Of a DNA stretch of 7,140 nt, positions 1 to 6,048 are shown one piece after another. The DNA lies in the NCBI GenBank assembly GCA_002700765.1, contig PAEP01000034.1, forward strand, positions 7,474 to 14,613. Reading direction: 5' to 3'. The notes beneath the pieces were generated by a model. That model searched no databases. It was given only the letters and a program-made list of their open reading frames with translations, and had not been told where the DNA came from. Position 1 is the first letter of the stretch, and every line of letters starts with the position of its first letter. A program made the position numbers and the translations under genes. Source of the stretch: Synechococcus sp. MED850 (lineage in GTDB: Bacteria > Cyanobacteriota > Cyanobacteriia > PCC-6307 > Cyanobiaceae).

Positions 1-260
1 GACAGTCCAAACACATCAATATTATCTTTGACAGAAAATGGAATTCCGTATAAGGGGAAGTCAGCAATCATCTCAGCTGACAATTGATCCGCAATCGCCA
101 ATGAATCTTCGCGTGAGCGCAATGATATCCATATATCCGAACGGGAATCTTCATTGATTCGATCATAAACTTCGTGGACAACATCAACCGGACTAATTGA
201 AGCAGACCGATAACGATCGTGCAATGTAGCGATTGTGAATGGAAAATTAAGTCGTTTCAT
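1..260 (-). CDS. Allophanate hydrolase-like amidase (AtzF family), N-terminal fragment
   Basis: This is the first 86 codons of an amidase-signature enzyme that runs off the left edge of the window. I read it from the ATG at 260-258; it opens MKRLNFPFTIATLHDRYRS. An N-terminal helical segment of the type found in AtzF and yeast DUR1,2 (…SPVDVVHEVYDRI…, then DIWISLRSRE) leads to LYGIPFSVKDNIDV at residues 70-83. The KDNID form of this motif is characteristic of allophanate hydrolases; GatA and AtzE usually differ here. Lys78 would be the Lys of the Ser-cisSer-Lys triad; the two serines lie outside the window. Allophanate hydrolase splits allophanate into two ammonia and two CO2 in the cytoplasm, the last step of urea carboxylase, biuret and cyanurate pathways. 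It lies 67 bp after the solute-binding gene and is probably in the same operon or separated from it by an attenuator. Another amidase-signature enzyme is possible. Confidence 0.8.
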   Translation of the reverse strand, partial: MKRLNFPFTIATLHDRYRSASISPVDVVHEVYDRINEDSRSDIWISLRSREDSLAIADQLSAEMIADFPLYGIPFSVKDNIDVFGL

Positions 261-288
261 GTGATCAAGAAAAGGAGGCTGTGATCAA
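261..288. repeat. Direct repeat of GTGATCAA, two copies 20 bp apart
   Basis: GTGATCAA occurs at 261-268 and again at 281-288, a start-to-start distance of 20 bp, about two helical turns. Each copy contains the palindrome TGATCA. The left copy directly abuts the amidase start codon at 260-258, and the right copy forms one arm of the hairpin at 277-303. The pair could be a two-site operator, or could give the mRNA alternative pairings. The sequence shows only the repeat; function is inference. Confidence 0.45.
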
Positions 289-303
289 CAAATGACCACA
301 GCC
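277..303 (-). terminator. Hairpin with T-rich tail before the amidase (attenuator or terminator candidate)
   Basis: On the minus strand GGCTGTGGTCA (303-293) and TGATCACAGCC (287-277) form an 11-bp stem with one G-U wobble and a 5-nt loop TTTGT. The next bases are TCCTTTTCTT (276-267), a pyrimidine-rich but interrupted U tract, so it resembles an intrinsic terminator of moderate strength. The stem starts 24 bp past the solute-binding protein stop, and its tail ends 6 bp before the amidase ATG. It could lower amidase expression relative to the transporter, protect the upstream mRNA, or act as an attenuator. The wobble pair exists only in minus-strand RNA, in agreement with the direction of the genes. 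Confidence 0.5.
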
Positions 304-327
304 AATCCTCATGTACAAAAAATAGAT

Positions 328-1353
328 TTATTTAACAGCTTTTTCGAGCCAAACAGGATTAATAAATGACTCGTAGTCCTTTCGCGTCAGCTGTTTAGGC
401 AAACGCTTTTGGGATACAAGAAACTTAGAGGTATCAACAAGCGTGTCAGCAAAGCCGCCAATCTTTCCAGAAGTACCAATATAAGCAGATGTTAACTGAG
501 TTTTACAGGGCACCATTTCCGTACCTTTCATCATACGAGTTGCATCAGGCAAAGATAGGGAAAGTTCCTTGGCAATAATTGCCGCAGTCTTTCCAGGATT
601 CTTGATCCAATAGTCAATACCGGCGCATTCGGCCTTCACAAATTTAACAACATAATCTGGATATTTTTTTGCAAAAGCATTCATAACAACTCCAACATCC
701 CAGGTTGGGTAACCACGCTTTTCCATATCGCCAGAATGGATAAAGATTTCTCCTCCATCCTTAACTGCCTTATCCAAATTAGGCTCCCAATACCAAGCAG
801 CATCGATATCACCACGTGCCCATGCCGCCGCAATATCTGCAGGCCGCAGATCAAGGATCTTCATTGAAGAAGGGCTGACACCGGCATCAGATAAAGCTTT
901 CAACAGCAAATAGTGAGTCGTTGATCCAAAAGGAGCTGCAATCGTTTTGCCCTTAAGATCTTTCCAAGATTTAATATTCGCGCTTTTTCTAACAACCATT
1001 GCTTCAACGGCTCCCAACATGTTGAGAACCATGGTTCCCTGAATTGGCAGCCCTTTCGTAACACCAATCGCAGTCGGTGGATTACCAAGTCCACCAAAAT
1101 CAACTTGCTTCGCTGCAATAGCTCGAAGCATGTCACCGCCACCACCAACCTTGATGTACTTGATCTTCACACCAGGCATTTCTTTCTGAATCAGACCCAG
1201 ACTCTTCGTGACAAGCTGGGCGTTGACAAGATTCAAATAGCCGACAATCACTTCTTTAGGCTTAGCCTGAGCAGAGTGTGGAACAACAGCAGCTAAACTT
1301 AAAGCAATCGCTGATGAAAGACCAAAGCCTTTGATTTTTGAGTTGAGGTGCAT
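328..1353 (-). CDS. TauA-like ABC transporter periplasmic solute-binding protein
   Basis: This 341-residue protein captures the substrate for an ABC importer of the taurine/nitrate/sulfonate (TauA/SsuA) family. I chose the ATG at 1353-1351 because it opens a textbook Sec signal peptide: MHLNSKIKGF, then a hydrophobic core LSSAIALSLAAVV, and a SAQA cleavage site near residue 30. An in-frame start 32 codons upstream would add a non-signal-like leader and overlap the permease. The mature part begins KPKEVIVGYLNL. Family features follow: a DFGGLGNPPTAIG segment, SWKDLKGKTIAAPFGSTTHY, and ARGDIDAAWYWEPNLDKAV. No lipobox Cys is present, so it is probably soluble in the periplasm. It lies 43 bp after the permease stop and is likely cotranscribed. 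Taurine itself is not established: this family binds sulfonates, nitrate, pyrimidine precursors and other small ligands, and the neighbours point to a nitrogen compound. Confidence 0.9.
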   Translation of the reverse strand: MHLNSKIKGFGLSSAIALSLAAVVPHSAQAKPKEVIVGYLNLVNAQLVTKSLGLIQKEMPGVKIKYIKVGGGGDMLRAIAAKQVDFGGLGNPPTAIGVTKGLPIQGTMVLNMLGAVEAMVVRKSANIKSWKDLKGKTIAAPFGSTTHYLLLKALSDAGVSPSSMKILDLRPADIAAAWARGDIDAAWYWEPNLDKAVKDGGEIFIHSGDMEKRGYPTWDVGVVMNAFAKKYPDYVVKFVKAECAGIDYWIKNPGKTAAIIAKELSLSLPDATRMMKGTEMVPCKTQLTSAYIGTSGKIGGFADTLVDTSKFLVSQKRLPKQLTRKDYESFINPVWLEKAVK

Positions 1354-1396
1354 AATACAAAAGGCAGAGTGGAGATTAGAAGTGAAACCCAAGTAG

Positions 1397-2251
1397 TTAT
1401 GAGGTTCCAAATCTAGATGAGCGAGTCCAAGGCATAAATAATTTGCCAAGGAAACGCATCGCTAAATCAAGGAAAACACCTGTCAAACCAAGCACAATTA
1501 AACCCATAATTACAACATCAGACAACAAGAATTTTGAAGCATCCCAGATCATCCAACCAATGCCGGCAGTTGCAGCAACAATTTCCGCAGCGACTAAAAC
1601 GGTATAAACAAAGCCGAGGGAAATTCTCATTCCGGCAAGAATTGTTGGACCTGCGGCTGGTAAATAGACATTTAAAATAATGGTGCGTTTAGATGCTCCA
1701 AGACCACGAGCCACTCGCAAATAAGACTCATCAACATCCTCAACAGCCTGTATCGTGGCAATGATCATTCCAGGCAAACCGGCTAAGAAAAGCAATGCAA
1801 GTTTTGACTCTTCACCAATTCCCAACCACATAACCAGCAAGGTATACAAGCCCAAAGGTGGTAAAGGGCGATAAAATTCAATCAATGGGTTAAGCAATGA
1901 ACGTGCCGCCTTTGAAGCACCCATCAAAATTCCTAGCGGTATACCTACAATGCAAGAAAGGAAAAATGCAACAAGAATACGGTATAAGCTTGTGTAGACA
2001 TGAGTTACAAGCGTGCTTCCTTGATATCCTTCAGTGGAAACAGAAATGAAAGACTGCCAAACCTTAACTGGTCCGGGCAAAAACAACTCATCAGCATATC
2101 CAGTTGCTGTCAACAACACCCATAAAAGGAACAAAAATAAAACTGTAGAAAGTGATAAATAAAAGTATTTGTCACGCAAGAGTGCTGCGAGAGCCTTGAA
2201 AGGCTTACCTGTTGCAGAAGATATGGAAGCGACTTTAAAGTTACTAAGCAT
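1397..2251 (-). CDS. TauC/SsuC-like ABC transporter permease
   Basis: This 284-residue inner-membrane subunit forms the substrate channel of the importer fed by the neighbouring binding protein. About six hydrophobic segments are visible, near residues 29-49, 89-110, 133-146, 150-168, 212-231 and 246-268. The BPD_transp_1 cytoplasmic loop with its EAA-type motif lies around residues 172-200 (ESYLRVARGLGASKRTIILN, then YLPAAGPTI) and contacts the ATPase. ELFLPGPVKVWQSF near residues 55-68 is the usual N-terminal signature of TauC/SsuC proteins. Length is normal for the family. The start is well supported: the ATG overlaps the M20 stop by 8 bp and has GGAGG six bases upstream, so translation is likely coupled to the M20 gene. 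No ATPase subunit gene is present between its neighbours. Confidence 0.93.
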   Translation of the reverse strand: MLSNFKVASISSATGKPFKALAALLRDKYFYLSLSTVLFLFLLWVLLTATGYADELFLPGPVKVWQSFISVSTEGYQGSTLVTHVYTSLYRILVAFFLSCIVGIPLGILMGASKAARSLLNPLIEFYRPLPPLGLYTLLVMWLGIGEESKLALLFLAGLPGMIIATIQAVEDVDESYLRVARGLGASKRTIILNVYLPAAGPTILAGMRISLGFVYTVLVAAEIVAATAGIGWMIWDASKFLLSDVVIMGLIVLGLTGVFLDLAMRFLGKLFMPWTRSSRFGTS

Positions 2252-3527
2252 CCTGCACCTCCAAAATTTCCATAATAGTTAGAGCGTACATTTGAGCAGC
2301 TTTCACGGCTTTTGTAATCGAAATACTTTCATTATCAGGAGCCCATCCATCCTCACCAGGGCCGAATGTGACTGCGTTGACTCCAGCTTCGCGGAAACGA
2401 ATCGTGTCATTGAATGCGTTTTTTCTGTTCGGAATTGGCTTCTTGCCATCCATCAAAGCTGCGTAGGCTTTCGAAATCGAGCGACAAGGTTCTTCATCCA
2501 TAGGCACTGGATCTGTTGCTTCAACAAACAATGAACCAGGAACTTGTTCAACTAAAAATTCAATATCATCCCTAGCACTAAAAAGTGAAGCAACAACAGA
2601 GTTAACATCTTGAATAATTGAATCCAATGTCATACCGGGCACGATTCCCACAACGGCCATAGTCAAATGGCATTCATCAGTTGAAAATTGCATTTCTCCA
2701 GGCAAACCTCCTCTTATTCGAACAATGGTCGTACAGGGTGGAGTGTGACCCATGAAATCTGTCTTCTGATGTGTAAAAATCATTGAAGACAGAAGCGGAA
2801 TTAAATTAGCCATTTCTACAATGACATTATTACTCGTATCGGGTCTCCATATGTGAGCTTTTTGACCAACGAGTTTGATTTGAAGAAGGCAATGGCCACC
2901 GTTAGCAACTGAAAGATTCATGCCCCAGTCGTCACCAGACTGCCAAGCTGTTGGTTCAGCAGTAATTGAATAATCTGCTTTAATTCCCACTTGCTGAGTC
3001 AGATAAATAGAACCATGGGTACCATCTCTTTCTTCATCAACACAAAGGCAATACATCAAATCACCTTTTAAGCAAACTCCCTGCTCCACCAAAGCTTGTG
3101 CGGCTAACAATGCTGATGCCATATTTCCACGCGTATCTGAAGAACCACGCGCATAGAGTAAATCTCCATGCCTGGTTGCTTTAAAAGGATCAAAATCTGT
3201 TTTGTCCCACTTATAAGGCTCAACAACAGGGTAAGTATCCATATGGTCATTCATCATCAGCGTAGGACCATGACCACTACTCCCTTTCAATACACCAACA
3301 ACATTGGGGCGATGAGGCATACTTTCATAGGTTTCTACAGACATTCCTAAAGCTTCCAATTTGCCGGCTACAAGCATGGCAATCGCTTCTTCTTCACCAG
3401 TAGGAAGATCTGGATCGAGCGGATCGCAAGAACGCGGCTGACCAGTTCTAATTAATTGTGTTGCTAACGTCAGCCAGCGCTCTTCAGTAATACGATCGAT
3501 AACACTAGACTGAAGCTCTGACAACAT
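2244..3527 (-). CDS. M20-family metallo-amidohydrolase/peptidase (ArgE/DapE type), possibly lacking the last metal His
   Basis: This 427-residue cytoplasmic enzyme belongs to the M20 family, whose members hydrolyse N-acyl, N-carbamoyl or peptide bonds with two zinc ions. The ligands appear in order: H95 and catalytic D97 in MMNDHMDTYP, bridging D131 in ARGSSDTRGN, general base E165 and ligand E166 in CVDEERDG, and E191 in ITAEPTA. The lid/dimerisation domain (about 205-325) keeps the GxxAH element at H225. At the C-terminal end, where the family has an HxPxE-like motif with the last metal-binding His, this protein reads FGPGEDGWAPDNESI, with Trp395 in the likely His position. It starts at the ATG at 3527-3525 with only a weak ribosome binding site, and is coupled to the transporter genes downstream. 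The context suggests hydrolysis of an imported amide or ureido compound. The substrate is unknown. Confidence 0.88.
   Translation of the reverse strand: MLSELQSSVIDRITEERWLTLATQLIRTGQPRSCDPLDPDLPTGEEEAIAMLVAGKLEALGMSVETYESMPHRPNVVGVLKGSSGHGPTLMMNDHMDTYPVVEPYKWDKTDFDPFKATRHGDLLYARGSSDTRGNMASALLAAQALVEQGVCLKGDLMYCLCVDEERDGTHGSIYLTQQVGIKADYSITAEPTAWQSGDDWGMNLSVANGGHCLLQIKLVGQKAHIWRPDTSNNVIVEMANLIPLLSSMIFTHQKTDFMGHTPPCTTIVRIRGGLPGEMQFSTDECHLTMAVVGIVPGMTLDSIIQDVNSVVASLFSARDDIEFLVEQVPGSLFVEATDPVPMDEEPCRSISKAYAALMDGKKPIPNRKNAFNDTIRFREAGVNAVTFGPGEDGWAPDNESISITKAVKAAQMYALTIMEILEVQDA
2258..2262 (-). promoter_or_regulatory. Strong ribosome binding site for the permease
   Basis: GGAGG lies on the minus strand inside the last codons of the M20 gene, six bases before the permease ATG at 2251-2249. 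It is the only strong Shine-Dalgarno match before a gene in this window. It fixes the permease start within the overlap with the M20 stop codon. Confidence 0.85.
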
Positions 3528-3684
3528 GGACTAATCCATTTACAAAATAACAATATTGCTTCTGAAGATTCGGAAGGTATCGCTCGGCACCCATTTAGTT
3601 CACTTCAGTATCAAAAAAGACGTTAGCAAATCAGCAACCACAATCACCAACTGGCGATTAGAGATCTTAATAGCCACAAATAAA

Positions 3685-3713
3685 TCAATAGGCTTAGAAG
3701 CCGGTTTGTGCAA
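3685..3713 (-). promoter_or_regulatory. Sigma70-like promoter candidate for the M20-transporter-amidase genes
   Basis: On the minus strand TTGCAC (3713-3708) is followed after exactly 17 bp by TATTGA (3690-3685), a fair match to -35 and -10 hexamers. The spacer contains the inverted repeat GGCTT-CT-AAGCC (3702-3691), which could be an operator. A start site near 3678 would leave a leader of roughly 150 bases before the M20 ATG. This is pattern matching only; the downstream genes could instead be read through from the redox module. Confidence 0.35.
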
Positions 3714-3714
3714 G

Positions 3715-3738
3715 CGTTTAAAAGTTAATTCTCAAACG
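3715..3738 (-). repeat. Imperfect inverted repeat after the Mrp-like gene
   Basis: The minus-strand RNA of this 24-bp stretch can fold CGTTTGAGA against TTTTAAACG with two G-U wobbles and a 6-nt loop. It begins about 37 bases past the Mrp-like stop. There is no T run after it, so it is a poor intrinsic terminator. It may be an mRNA 3'-end stabiliser or chance in AT-rich DNA. Confidence 0.25.
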
Positions 3739-3775
3739 GATTTCCCTTGTATTGCAAGCGATGCCCTTAAAACAT

Positions 3776-4777
3776 TTAAATGAGCTTCGAGCACTGGGTT
3801 GCCAAGTTTTCAAATTGCTGTGAATTAATTTGATTTAATAATGTAACTGATTTGGACTTTTTTGATAAAGTAGCAGGATCAACGGGAAGACAGGCCAGCA
3901 GCTTTAGATCATCAAACACATCAGTTTTTTCATCTAATTGATCGAGCAAAAATGGGAAAGTTGCCCCGCAATTAGGGCAATGAATAGAAGAAAAATTTTC
4001 AACGTAACCCATGATCGGGAGTCCAAACTTCCTATACAATGAAACAGTACGCCTAAGATCTGATTCAGAGGACATACCAGGGACACCTACAAGAAGAACT
4101 GAAGCAACTGGTGATTCTTGAAGGATGGTAATTTGCGCGTCACCTGTACCAGGTGGCAAGTCAATCAACAAAAAATCCAAAGAGCCCCAACTCACGTCAT
4201 ACATAAACTGATTAAGCAGACGTGTAAGAATTGGACCACGCCAAGCAAGTGACTGGTCTGGGGATGCCAACATACCAACAGACATAATCTTTAAGCCGTT
4301 GATATTAATTGGTATGAAACGATTACCTTCTGGAGTGTCTAAGGTCTCTACCGAAGAATCCTCTGGGCAGAGAAGAGTTGCAACATTAGGTCCATAAACA
4401 TCTGCATCAAGAATACCAACTGTGAAGCCTTGCTCCATTAATGCGTGAGCCAACGCGACCGTGACAGATGTTTTACCAACCCCACCTTTACCGCTACCAA
4501 CGGCGATTGTTCGTTTAACACCCTTAATTAAGCGCTCATCAACCACAACCCGCTTGCTCCAAGGCAAAGTTTCAAGGGATCGTTGGACAAGATTTGTGAT
4601 ATAACCTTGATCAGAACCCAGAAAAAGTCGGACATAAATATCGTCAGTTATTACTCGAATATTGCGAACCTGACAAGTTGAAATTAAATCAAGAACACTG
4701 GGACCCGCATCAATACAAGAAAGTAGAGAACGTATCTCTAAAAGACGATCGTCGTCCTTCTGAACAGTAGATGACAT
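3776..4777 (-). CDS. Mrp/NBP35-type P-loop ATPase, iron-sulfur cluster carrier
   Basis: This 333-residue cytoplasmic ATPase belongs to the Mrp/ApbC/NBP35 family, which binds a [4Fe-4S] cluster at a dimer interface and hands it to client proteins. Residues 1-80 form a small N-terminal region compatible with a diverged MIP18/DUF59 domain. The deviant Walker A GSGKGGVGKT is at residues 94-103, with signature Lys97. GILDADVYGPN follows at 121-131, and the Walker B/switch region IDLPPGTGD at 205-213. The family CxxC is present in HCPNCG (C267, C270). Length is usual for bacterial Mrp. It starts 31 bp after the HEAT gene stop with no strong ribosome binding site. The ferredoxin, and possibly the flavoprotein complex, encoded just upstream are obvious candidate clients. 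It could also be the general housekeeping Mrp of the cell, though its setting argues for a dedicated copy. Confidence 0.93.
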   Translation of the reverse strand: MSSTVQKDDDRLLEIRSLLSCIDAGPSVLDLISTCQVRNIRVITDDIYVRLFLGSDQGYITNLVQRSLETLPWSKRVVVDERLIKGVKRTIAVGSGKGGVGKTSVTVALAHALMEQGFTVGILDADVYGPNVATLLCPEDSSVETLDTPEGNRFIPININGLKIMSVGMLASPDQSLAWRGPILTRLLNQFMYDVSWGSLDFLLIDLPPGTGDAQITILQESPVASVLLVGVPGMSSESDLRRTVSLYRKFGLPIMGYVENFSSIHCPNCGATFPFLLDQLDEKTDVFDDLKLLACLPVDPATLSKKSKSVTLLNQINSQQFENLATQCSKLI

Positions 4778-4808
4778 TGAATACCCAATTAAAATTAAGA
4801 TTTAAAAA

Positions 4809-5795
4809 CTATACGGCCATTTTAGCCAAGGATTTTTGAGAAGCGATGCGAACTTCAATATCAGAATCGTTTAAACCTTGCTGAAGCGCTGTTTTAGCCT
4901 GTTCGGAAATAACACCACCTAAAACAAGAGCAGCCTCCTTGCGCACATCAGAATAATCATCACAAAGAAGAGGAACAATGGCTGGAACGTATGGTTCTTG
5001 AACCAATGGTTTGAGAGCACGCAGAGAGAATTTTCTAACCTGCCAATGCTCGTCCCCAATGGCCTGAACCAAAGCATCTGATGACTGCTGATCAGATTTG
5101 CGCTCTAAAGATTGTGCTGCATTACGACGCACTTCCCATGACTCGTCTGAGGTGACAGCACTCATCAAAAGATTCAAGACATCAGGTTCATCAAGATGAG
5201 CAAGCGTAAGCATGGTCTCTTTGCGCACCTCAACATTTGGATCAGAGGCCAAAGTTAAGGCTGGCGGAAAATGAGTCAACTGGTTTAAATATCGTAATGT
5301 AATAATAGCCTCATAACGCAGCTGATCATCAGAGGATTCAAGAAATGGAGCTATTGAAGGCAAAGCTTGTATATCGTGAATCTTACGCAATAAGATCAAG
5401 ATGGCCCGATCAAGACATGAATCGTTTAAAGAAAACTTATCCAGCAAAATGAGCAGATGATCTTGATTGACAAGTTCTTTCAATGCCATCAAGGCTTCAT
5501 TCCGAACTTTCACATCATGATGCGATTCTAGACATTGCAACAATGGAACGACTGCTTGTTGATTAGCAATCTCCCAAAGCGATGTTACAGCTGTAAAAAC
5601 AACGTCTTCGGATGAGTCAGAAAGTGCTGATATCAAAAAAGGTACGGATTGTTCATCACAAAGGTGCTGAAGATTAACGACACCGACGAGTCGATCCTCA
5701 ACTGATTCTGAGAACAACATCTCTACAGGGGATACAAGCTCTTCATCCAATTGTGCGTATAAATCTTGCAGGAAGTCGGGAATCGAGGATGCCAT
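4809..5795 (-). CDS. HEAT-repeat protein
   Basis: This 328-residue protein consists almost entirely of HEAT / PBS-lyase-like repeats. From about residue 30 onward, units of roughly 30 residues recur, with the pattern D-x-x-V-R-x-x-A-x-x-x-L. Clear examples are DVKVRNEALMAL (94-105), NVEVRKETMLTL (187-198), SWEVRRNAAQSL (219-230), HWQVRKFSLRAL (250-261), YSDVRKEAALVL (281-292) and DIEVRIASQKSL (312-323). Such solenoids bind other proteins or act as scaffolds; no catalytic motif, signal peptide or membrane segment is visible, so it is probably cytoplasmic. I start it at the ATG at 5795-5793, which shares its A with the ferredoxin TGA stop (TGATG); a longer frame up to 5873 would run through the ferredoxin gene. 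The tight coupling suggests that it assembles with, or matures, the flavoprotein-ferredoxin pair. Its precise function is unknown. Confidence 0.88.
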   Translation of the reverse strand: MASSIPDFLQDLYAQLDEELVSPVEMLFSESVEDRLVGVVNLQHLCDEQSVPFLISALSDSSEDVVFTAVTSLWEIANQQAVVPLLQCLESHHDVKVRNEALMALKELVNQDHLLILLDKFSLNDSCLDRAILILLRKIHDIQALPSIAPFLESSDDQLRYEAIITLRYLNQLTHFPPALTLASDPNVEVRKETMLTLAHLDEPDVLNLLMSAVTSDESWEVRRNAAQSLERKSDQQSSDALVQAIGDEHWQVRKFSLRALKPLVQEPYVPAIVPLLCDDYSDVRKEAALVLGGVISEQAKTALQQGLNDSDIEVRIASQKSLAKMAV

Positions 5796-5797
5796 CA
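5793..5797 (-). promoter_or_regulatory. TGATG stop-start overlap coupling ferredoxin and HEAT genes
   Basis: The ferredoxin TGA (5797-5795) and the HEAT gene ATG (5795-5793) share one base. No Shine-Dalgarno sequence precedes this ATG, so translation by termination-reinitiation is likely. This would tie production of the two proteins together. Confidence 0.75.
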
Positions 5798-6022
5798 GCG
5801 CAATAGGAAGGGTATCTGGACAGTAACTGCGCCCGTAGGGCACTCTTTTTCGCAGGGCAAGCAAAACCAACACTCATCATACTTCATGTAGGCTTTGCCA
5901 GTTTCCGGATTTTTGGCAAGGACATCCAAAGGGCAAACTTCGATACAAGCAGTACATTTTTCAAGGCATTTCGATTCATCAACAATAACGGGAACGTCAA
6001 CTCTGCTGGAAGTTAGAGACAT
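5795..6022 (-). CDS. Two-cluster [4Fe-4S] ferredoxin, AprB-like
   Basis: This 75-residue electron carrier has two cluster-binding motifs. The first is C19-x3-C23-x2-C26-x3-C30-P; the usual bacterial form has two residues between the first and second Cys. The second is the regular C51-x2-C54-x2-C57-x3-C61-P. Segment YDECWFCLPCEKECPTG is strikingly like the beta subunit of adenylylsulfate reductase, where a Trp directly after the first Cys of the motif sits beside the electron path to FAD; Trp52 occupies that place here. The tail VTVQIPFLLR is shorter than the AprB C-terminal extension. The gene starts 26 bp after the flavoprotein stop and overlaps the HEAT gene, so it most likely passes electrons to or from that flavoprotein. 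True AprB is about twice as long, and I do not assign an APS reductase function. Confidence 0.92.
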   Translation of the reverse strand: MSLTSSRVDVPVIVDESKCLEKCTACIEVCPLDVLAKNPETGKAYMKYDECWFCLPCEKECPTGAVTVQIPFLLR

Positions 6023-6048
6023 GATAAAAAAGGGTCAAAGTTAAAGGA

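Larger units (their letters stand above)
3528..3775. other. Intergenic region between Mrp-like and M20 genes
   Basis: This 248-bp gap is the only sizeable non-coding stretch in the window. No minus-strand reading frame of useful length is visible. The plus-strand open frame over 3556-3783 has no recognisable motif. The gap holds an imperfect hairpin near the Mrp-like stop and a sigma70-like promoter candidate pointing at the M20 gene. I saw no tRNA and no guanidine-riboswitch or mini-ykkC-type paired ACGR loops. Confidence 0.6.

Noticed and set aside
292..369. Plus-strand 25-codon frame preceded by AAGGAGG at 272-278
   Set aside because: The Shine-Dalgarno-like string is explained by the minus-strand hairpin and its tail. 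The peptide is tiny, without motifs, and runs into the end of the opposite-strand gene.
900..1148. Minus-strand frame overlapping the solute-binding gene, and the plus-strand frames over 1105-1296, 2292-2534, 3168-3350 and 6538-6809
   Set aside because: All lie inside strongly supported genes in other frames and have no protein-like features.
1354..1449. Upstream in-frame start extending the solute-binding protein by 32 residues
   Set aside because: The extension overlaps the permease coding sequence and is unlike a signal peptide, whereas the ATG at 1353 starts a clear Sec signal peptide.
3528..3775. Possible guanidine riboswitch (ykkC or mini-ykkC) suggested by the allophanate hydrolase context
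   Set aside because: I saw no paired hairpins with ACGR loops and no recognisable ykkC core; a covariance search would be decisive.
3556..3783. Plus-strand 75-codon open frame in the intergenic gap
   Set aside because: No recognisable motif or ribosome binding site, and it is opposite to all other genes; it most likely reflects chance absence of stops.
5796..5873. Longer HEAT protein start at 5873
   Set aside because: The extra 26 codons run through the ferredoxin Cys-motif region in another frame; the TGATG start at 5795 fits the domain boundary and operon layout.
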